A stretch of DNA of 64,000 nucleotides, taken from the NCBI GenBank assembly GCA_963920575.1, contig OY986964.1:33537685-33601684 (forward strand), given 5' to 3'. The notes beneath the pieces were generated by a model that saw only the letters and a list, made by a program, of their open reading frames with translations, did no database searches and was not told the DNA's origin. Position 1 is the first letter of the stretch; each line of letters opens with the position of its first letter. A program made the translations under genes and the position numbers. This DNA comes from Narthecium ossifragum (taxonomy: Eukaryota > Streptophyta > Magnoliopsida > Dioscoreales > Nartheciaceae). This document shows, one piece after another, positions 58,554-64,000 of the stretch.

Positions 58554-59114
58554 TAGTGATGGCAACGAGGCGGCGGATTGGGGTGGATATTGGAATATCC
58601 GTCCCCGTCCCCGCACTCCTCCGCCCATACCCACACCGCCCCGTCCCCGCGCGGATAATGGGGATCGCGGACCATAACCGTCCCCGCTGATACGCGGATA
58701 TTACCCGCAACCCACGGTTATCCGCAAAACCTAAAAAAACCATTCAATCTCTAAAATCTAAATCTAAATTCACCAAACTATCATCAATATTCACTCTCTA
58801 AAATGTAGATCCACCAAATAGTCATTAGCATTTAGTCTCTATTAGAGTATTATTACAAAAATAGACTCTCTAAAATCCATCAAACTAACATTCATTGACG
58901 AGGCGGGGCGGATATGCGGGGCGGGGTGGATAGTGGGCGGATATTACCCAATACCATAATCCGCCCCGTATCTACGTGGATTTTAATTTTGTAAACCATA
59001 CCCGTATCCACGGGTAAAAAATCTATACCATACCCATCCCCATCCCCATCGATGCGGATCAGCTCGGTTATCCAACGGTGCGGTCCAACGGTGCGGTCGA
59101 TTTTGCCATCTCTA
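58554..59114. mobile_element. hAT-type MITE
   Basis: 561 bp with terminal inverted repeats TAGTGATGGCAA and TAGAGATGGCAA (right end reversed), flanked by an 8 bp duplication with one mismatch: ACCAAAGC at 58,546-58,553 and ACAAAAGC at 59,115-59,122. The subterminal regions carry CCCGTCCCCGC and GCGGATA motifs in both directions (GCGGATATTACCC and GGGCGGATATTACCC). TAGNGATGGCAA ends with an 8 bp duplication identify the hAT superfamily. No transposase. Confidence 0.87.
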
Positions 59115-59122
59115 ACAAAAGC

Positions 59123-59454
59123 GAATTGTTTGCTGAATTACTAAAAAGCACATTAAATAATAAAAATACAGCAGTTTACTTATTTAAAAGGAATATTCTA
59201 AAATGAAGGATGTAGACCATGAGAATACTTCCATTCCCACAAAACAAGGCTTCTTTCTCTCTCTCTCTACTTTCTCTCCATTCTCTTCCTCTCTCTTCCC
59301 TCGTTTTTCCCATTTAGAAGAAGACCAAACACCAAATAAGAACCCAAACCATCCTCTTATCCTTGTATAGCGCGCTGTTTCTCTTCTCTTCTCTCTTCAC
59401 CAACACACCCGTATAGCTAAACAAGCCAATTATTAATCCTAGGCCAATGTTTAG
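59123..59454 (+). promoter_or_regulatory. Promoter and leader of the MORN gene
   Basis: AT-rich DNA followed by a CT-rich tract at about 59,250-59,300 (TTCTCTCTCTCTCTACTTTC), a common feature of plant TATA-less promoters and leaders (Y-patch). The ATG follows at 59,455. The hAT MITE ends only about 340 bp upstream. Confidence 0.5.
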
Positions 59455-62400
59455 ATGCATCTGAAGAGATCCGACACTCACGCCGCTGGCGAGGATAGCT
59501 TCTCCGACGACCACCACCACCACCACCACCTTCGCATCAACATCCCTAACCCTACCAGCCATGACCACCACCTACTCCCCCTCTCCACCCCCCACAAACG
59601 CCCCCTCATGAACCCCTCCCCCGCCCTACCCCCCGCAGCCGCTGCCACTACCAATACTGCCCTCGGCCCTGGGGGCGACGACTTCGTCCGCCGCCACCCG
59701 CAGCCGCACCGGCTCCGCATACCGGCCGTGCGGCATTTACTCCGCCGGCTCCACCTCCGCCTCCGGCTGCTGCTCCTCCTGTCCTTCCCCCCTTTGTACT
59801 TCCTCCTCTCGTCGTCCGATGGAGGTGGGCGATCGCTCGTTTTGGACTTCGTGTTAGCCCTAGCGTTCTCCTCGGCGGTGCTGCTGCTGCTATCCCTTTC
59901 CCTGCCCCTCCCCTCCCTTCGCCCTCTTCTTTCGTTCTCACTCCGCCCGCGCCGGCGTCGGAGATCGCCTCCCCCCGTCCTCTGGTCCATCGGATCCTCC
60001 CCGGAGAAGCCTGACCGGCGCCACGCGTCTGGATGCTGGGTCCAGGCTTACTCCAATGGCGACGTCTACGAGGGGGAATTCCACGGGGGCAAGTGTTCCG
60101 GGAGCGGCGTGTACTACTACTACCTGAGCGGCCGGTACGAGGGCGACTGGGTCGACGAGAAATACGATGGGTATGGCGTTGAGACGTGGGCGAGAGGGAG
60201 CCGATACCGGGGGCAGTACCGGCAGGGACTCAGGCATGGTTATGGGGTTTACCGGTTTTACACGGGGGATGTGTATGCTGGCGAGTGGTCTAATGGGCAG
60301 AGCCATGGTGTGGGGGTGCATACTTGCGAGGACGGGAGTCGATATGTAGGGGAGTTCAAGTGGGGGGTCAAGCATGGCCTGGGGCACTACCATTTCAGGT
60401 GAGCTTTTGGATTCTGCATCTCTTGATTGCGTTTTCTTGGTTATTTCGGCATAGTCGATTGATCTTTGATTGATCTTGCGGATAAATCCATGGAATCATC
60501 AGGGAATCTTGGTTCTCGTTTCGATTGTTTTAATGGGTTCTTGAGATTTCAAACACATCATCGAAAATCTCAACCTAGTTTATCTCGTTTCCAGAGCATC
60601 TGGTATTGCATGGGCTAAATTTTTCAATGTTGTTCTCTTATGAATTTGCAAAAAAAAGAAAAGAAAGAGGCTTTTTTGTCTTAAACTCGCTAGATATACC
60701 TTCATTAGCTTCAACAAATATGATGATTAGAAAAGGCATTTTCCTTGCCGTAAGACTTACTGTTCCAAGCCTAAGCTAGGAGATTGAACTTGAATAGGAG
60801 GAAAGAGAAGCTCAAAAAGCAATGACATTATTAGCTTCGATTATAACCAAGTTCCTTTTAATGGTACATGTAATCCCGCCATCCTCTGTACTTTTAATGA
60901 TAGTGGAATTTTGCTCTTGCTTCAACTAGAGACCATAGTGTTTGGTTCTTGTTTATATGTTCGCCCTTTCGGAGTTTGGATTCTATGGAAGAAGGTTTCG
61001 CAGGAAAATCAACTTTATCAGAAGATCCAGTCTTAACACTGATTCAGTTCATGTCCTACTTGATTAGATCTATATTGGTCGTGAAACACCTCTCTAAGCT
61101 TATGATTCCATCAAGTCTGAATAATTTGGAGCGTGAGCAATCTGGTTTCATTGACTACATCTATATTGGTCGAAGATCCAGTCTTAAAACTGATTCAGTT
61201 AATGTCCTATTTGACTAGATCTACATTGGTCGTGAAATACCTCTCTAAGCTTATGCCACCACCAAGTCTATTCTCTTGGAATTTTAAATAGTTTGGAGAG
61301 TGAGCAATCTGGCTTCATTGATTAATATATGGCATATATGAAGTTATAGCAATAAGATGTATCACTGTTAAGCAACTATGTATATCAAGGAGAAGCACAT
61401 AGTGACAGTTAAAAACTAATCCTACACGTTAACATTATGAACTTTTATATGCACTTGATGTTTTGTTAAGCTTCTAATAACTGCTATAGGTAATAACAAG
61501 GGAACTGTCTTTATGGTAAAATAATCAAGGAGCTATCTTGCATTTCGAAAGGCTAACCAGTGTACAAATAGTCGACTTTTAGAATTTTGTGAATTCTTAT
61601 CACCTTTGATAACCAAGAAATTATGTACTGTAAGCCCAAGCACACTAAACAAGTGGTCCAAGCCGTGTGTATATGGGTTGGTGGGTTTTGATGCAAGCAC
61701 AAGCATAGAGCGCCAATTGAACGTCAATACTTGTATTGTAATGCAAGATAAGTATGCAGTTAGGTGATTTATGCTTTCTAAGGCTAGACGAGTTTGGAGC
61801 AAAGCTATGTTTTAAACGTTATTTTCAAAATACAGTTAGGTATTTACATTCTATGATTGTTAGGACAGTATTTTAGATGGAATTGTGCAGAATGATATCA
61901 ACAAATTGTTTGAAATGCTTGTTGGAAAGTCAAGTATTCAGGGTAACGAAGAAAGTCAATGATGGCCAAAACAAATAAGGTGCTTGGTGAAAATGTCACT
62001 AGGAAGTACCTACACTTGTAGCAACGGAGCATGTCCATGCACACGACGCTCGTCGAACATGTGTCCGACACTTTGCCGGCGTGTACTATTTTCTTTTCTA
62101 AGGTCTGTCTTGTGATAGACAAACTGTGGATGCACAACAACACATAGGCCATATTGTCTTCTCTATTGGGTGGAGTTTGGAGACAATATCGGACTTACAA
62201 GTGTCTCTCACTCTATCCATTCTTCCACGATAACCTTAAATCTTGAGGTCTGGCATGTGCATTGATTGACAGTTGCTATTGATGTTTAAACTAAAAGTAC
62301 ATAATTTCTATATGTTATTTAGTCTTGTATCTTTCACTGAAATATTCTTGTACATATGACATATAAAAAAAATTCTTTTCTACGCGTCCCTGCATTTTAC

Positions 62401-64000
62401 AAAAATCATTGTCAGTGTGTCTGTGTCATGTCATGTACGTGTCGCGTGTCCGTGCTTTCTAGAACCTGCATATTAGAACACATTACCTCTAGATAAGGTT
62501 AACACACTAAAGTTGATGGAATAGTAGTCGTCATTTGTATCTTGCAGAGAATCAAATACTCATGGTTATTTATATCCAAAAATGTTCTTAACATGTGGCT
62601 TCAATAAATTTTCTTGATATTTTTCTTATTACTTTACTGGTAATTATGCTAATCTATTCCACCTACGCTGCAAAATGTTCTTCTATTATCTGTTCAATCA
62701 TATGGCGGTTGCTTGTCTAAATCCTTTACTCAACTGCTGTTCAATCAATGCATGGTAGAGCTACAGTGCATTCCACTAAAATGACAAAGTCTAATGAATG
62801 GGTCTTGCTAGAATACGTACATTAAGAATGTCACTGGCATTGAAGTTGAGAAATTCCTTCTGGGCACTATATCACCTCTAGAAACTAGAAGTCCTTTAAG
62901 ACTTCAAGGAATAAGGCTGGCCTGCATATGCATAAATTACTGAGGAATTCATTAACATCTGGGTGTTTCTTGCGTTACTCAACTAGTTGCTGTATGAATT
63001 TTTTAGTGTCACAAGTTCAAGTATAACTTTTTTTGAATTCCGTAAGTGAAGTGGTAGCTTCTGCTTGTGCCGGATACATGTATGCCTTTTTTCCTATTCG
63101 CCCAGAGGCAAAAGTTGAACTTTGTCTTGAATTGATATTCCACAAATATAGGCTATCATAGAGGGGTTCTAAATTATGCTGTGATCTCGAAATTATTTAT
63201 CATCTTTGGATTATTTCTATGAAGGAAAGAGATCATTGCAGTATTTCGAAACCTTGGTTTAGATTTATTTACTGTCGAGACTACGTACAATTGTAGCATG
63301 ATCTTGAATACTGATGAAAGTTTGGCTGTCTAGTATGAACTTGCTGGTTGATTTTTGGTTCTGAACTTTCTTTAAAGGAGTCACGATGAATAATTCTTAT
63401 TCCAGAAAGAAACGCCATCGCATTTCTACAGCTCAAAGATGTTGTGATGTCTATCCCGATGCTTTGCTTAACTTTTGTCGGGGACTTCTCTTTTTTTTGA
63501 GCTATCTGGAAGGTTTCATTTGACACTTGGTAATGAGATGACGACGATTGTCAGATCGAAATTTTTTCTGGCAAAGTCATCTTAATGCCCCCTTCTGCTA
63601 CCTTACTAAGCCGATGTTCTTCTCTTTGAATATTGATTTTTTATGTTCAGAGATTTGTCAGCTGAATTACATACAGGGAATGCCAATTAAGGTGCTACAG
63701 TGTTGTCTTGTTTTAACAGAGTGATAGATACAACAGGAGGATACATCTTTTTTAGTATACATGGGAGTGTTCATGGGCACGTTATGACAAATGAACTTCT
63801 TATGTATTTGAATTATGAGTTCTTTTAAGTGGAAACCATGTTATGAAGCTAATCATCTGAAATGTCGCATCGGATGGTGCACTCTGCTGCTGCATGCAGG
63901 AATGGTGACACCTATGCTGGAGAATACTTTGCAGATAAAATGCATGGGTTTGGGGTCTACCGTTTTGCAAATGGGCATCGATATGAGGGTGCCTGGCACG
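59455..64000 (+). CDS. MORN-repeat membrane protein (At4g17080-like), 3' end outside window
   Basis: MORN repeats bind phospholipids or proteins at membranes; plant members of this type are often mislabelled SET7/9-like because they share MORN repeats. Exon 1 is 59,455-60,398 (314 codons plus two bases, donor TTCAG|GTGAGC). After a 3.5 kb intron, exon 2 starts at 63,900 (CATGCAG|GAATGG) in matching phase and leaves the window. Features: His-rich N-terminus (residues 20-25 are HHHHHH), two hydrophobic segments at about 103-119 and 127-150 consistent with membrane helices, an Arg cluster (166-170), then at least five MORN units in exon 1 (NGDVYEGEF, SGRYEGDW, GSRYRGQY, TGDVYAGEW, GSRYVGEF) and two in exon 2 (NGDTYAGEY, NGHRYEGAW). 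No SET domain is visible. The role is not established. Confidence 0.9.
61021..61324. repeat. 151 bp tandem duplication in the MORN intron
   Basis: Two adjacent units of about 151 bp start GAAGATCCAGTCTTAA at 61,021 and 61,172; they share GTGAAAYACCTCTCTAAGCT and GAGCAATCTGG. The second unit has a 20-25 bp insertion near 61,270. Confidence 0.85.

Noticed and set aside
59478..59990. Frames antisense to the MORN gene first exon
   Set aside because: Arg/Gly-rich shadows of a GC-biased exon.
1..64000. tRNA, rRNA or miRNA genes
   Set aside because: No cloverleaf with the A and B box motifs was found by eye; the hairpins seen belong to transposons. A covariance-model scan would be decisive.

Overview
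The window is nuclear DNA of a flowering plant, most likely a monocot outside the grasses; this placement is inferred from GC-rich first exons, very long repeat-filled introns and protein character, and the species cannot be fixed by eye. Genes are split by GT-AG introns, so I rebuilt the exon chains by following conserved protein families across in-phase splice sites. Seven host genes are supported. In order they are: CLPR4 (minus, C-terminus beyond the left edge), a chloroplast-type PPR gene (plus), an intronless trihelix transcription factor (plus), an acidic three-RRM RNA-binding protein resembling Arabidopsis At2g44710 (minus, 11 coding exons, 765 aa), DXO1 (minus, 13 coding exons, 545 aa), a gene with two FAR1 DNA-binding domains (minus), and a MORN-repeat membrane protein (plus, running off the right edge).

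Layout. 1-8.9 kb: CLPR4 and the PPR gene diverge from a 225 bp shared promoter. 9.0-11.96 kb: a Mutator-like element with a perfect 9 bp target duplication and about 1.1 kb of internal minisatellite. 12.7-13.6 kb: trihelix gene. 13.6-21.7 kb: gene-poor, with short local duplications and an RNase H remnant. 21.7-26.1 kb: RRM gene. 26.5-27.3 kb: palindromic MITE and a second repeat. 28.3-37.4 kb: DXO1. 37.59-38.98 kb: a second, Pack-MULE-like element just upstream of DXO1. 39-41.28 kb: palindromic MITEs and a 5'-truncated LINE with an odd 5' junction. 41.5-46.7 kb: FAR1-domain gene. 47-59.1 kb: a transposon graveyard with a foldback element, two 2.35 kb solo LTRs of one family with clean 5 bp target duplications, a 200 bp N gap, a long GC-rich foldback abutting a broken DUF295 gene, a LINE remnant and a hAT-type MITE. 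59.4-64 kb: MORN gene.

The genes are not a pathway in the operon sense. Two (CLPR4, PPR) act in chloroplast proteostasis and RNA metabolism, two (RRM protein, DXO1) in RNA binding and 5'-end quality control, two (trihelix, FAR1) are DNA-binding proteins. From memory, CLPR4, DXO1 and a MORN homologue all lie near each other on Arabidopsis chromosome 4, so the gene order may be old microsynteny. The most unusual signals are the GATC/TCGA-rich palindromic modules at the same place in the two otherwise diverged solo LTRs, the inverted minisatellite inside the first MULE, and the LINE whose 5' junction carries a copied piece of its own upstream flank.
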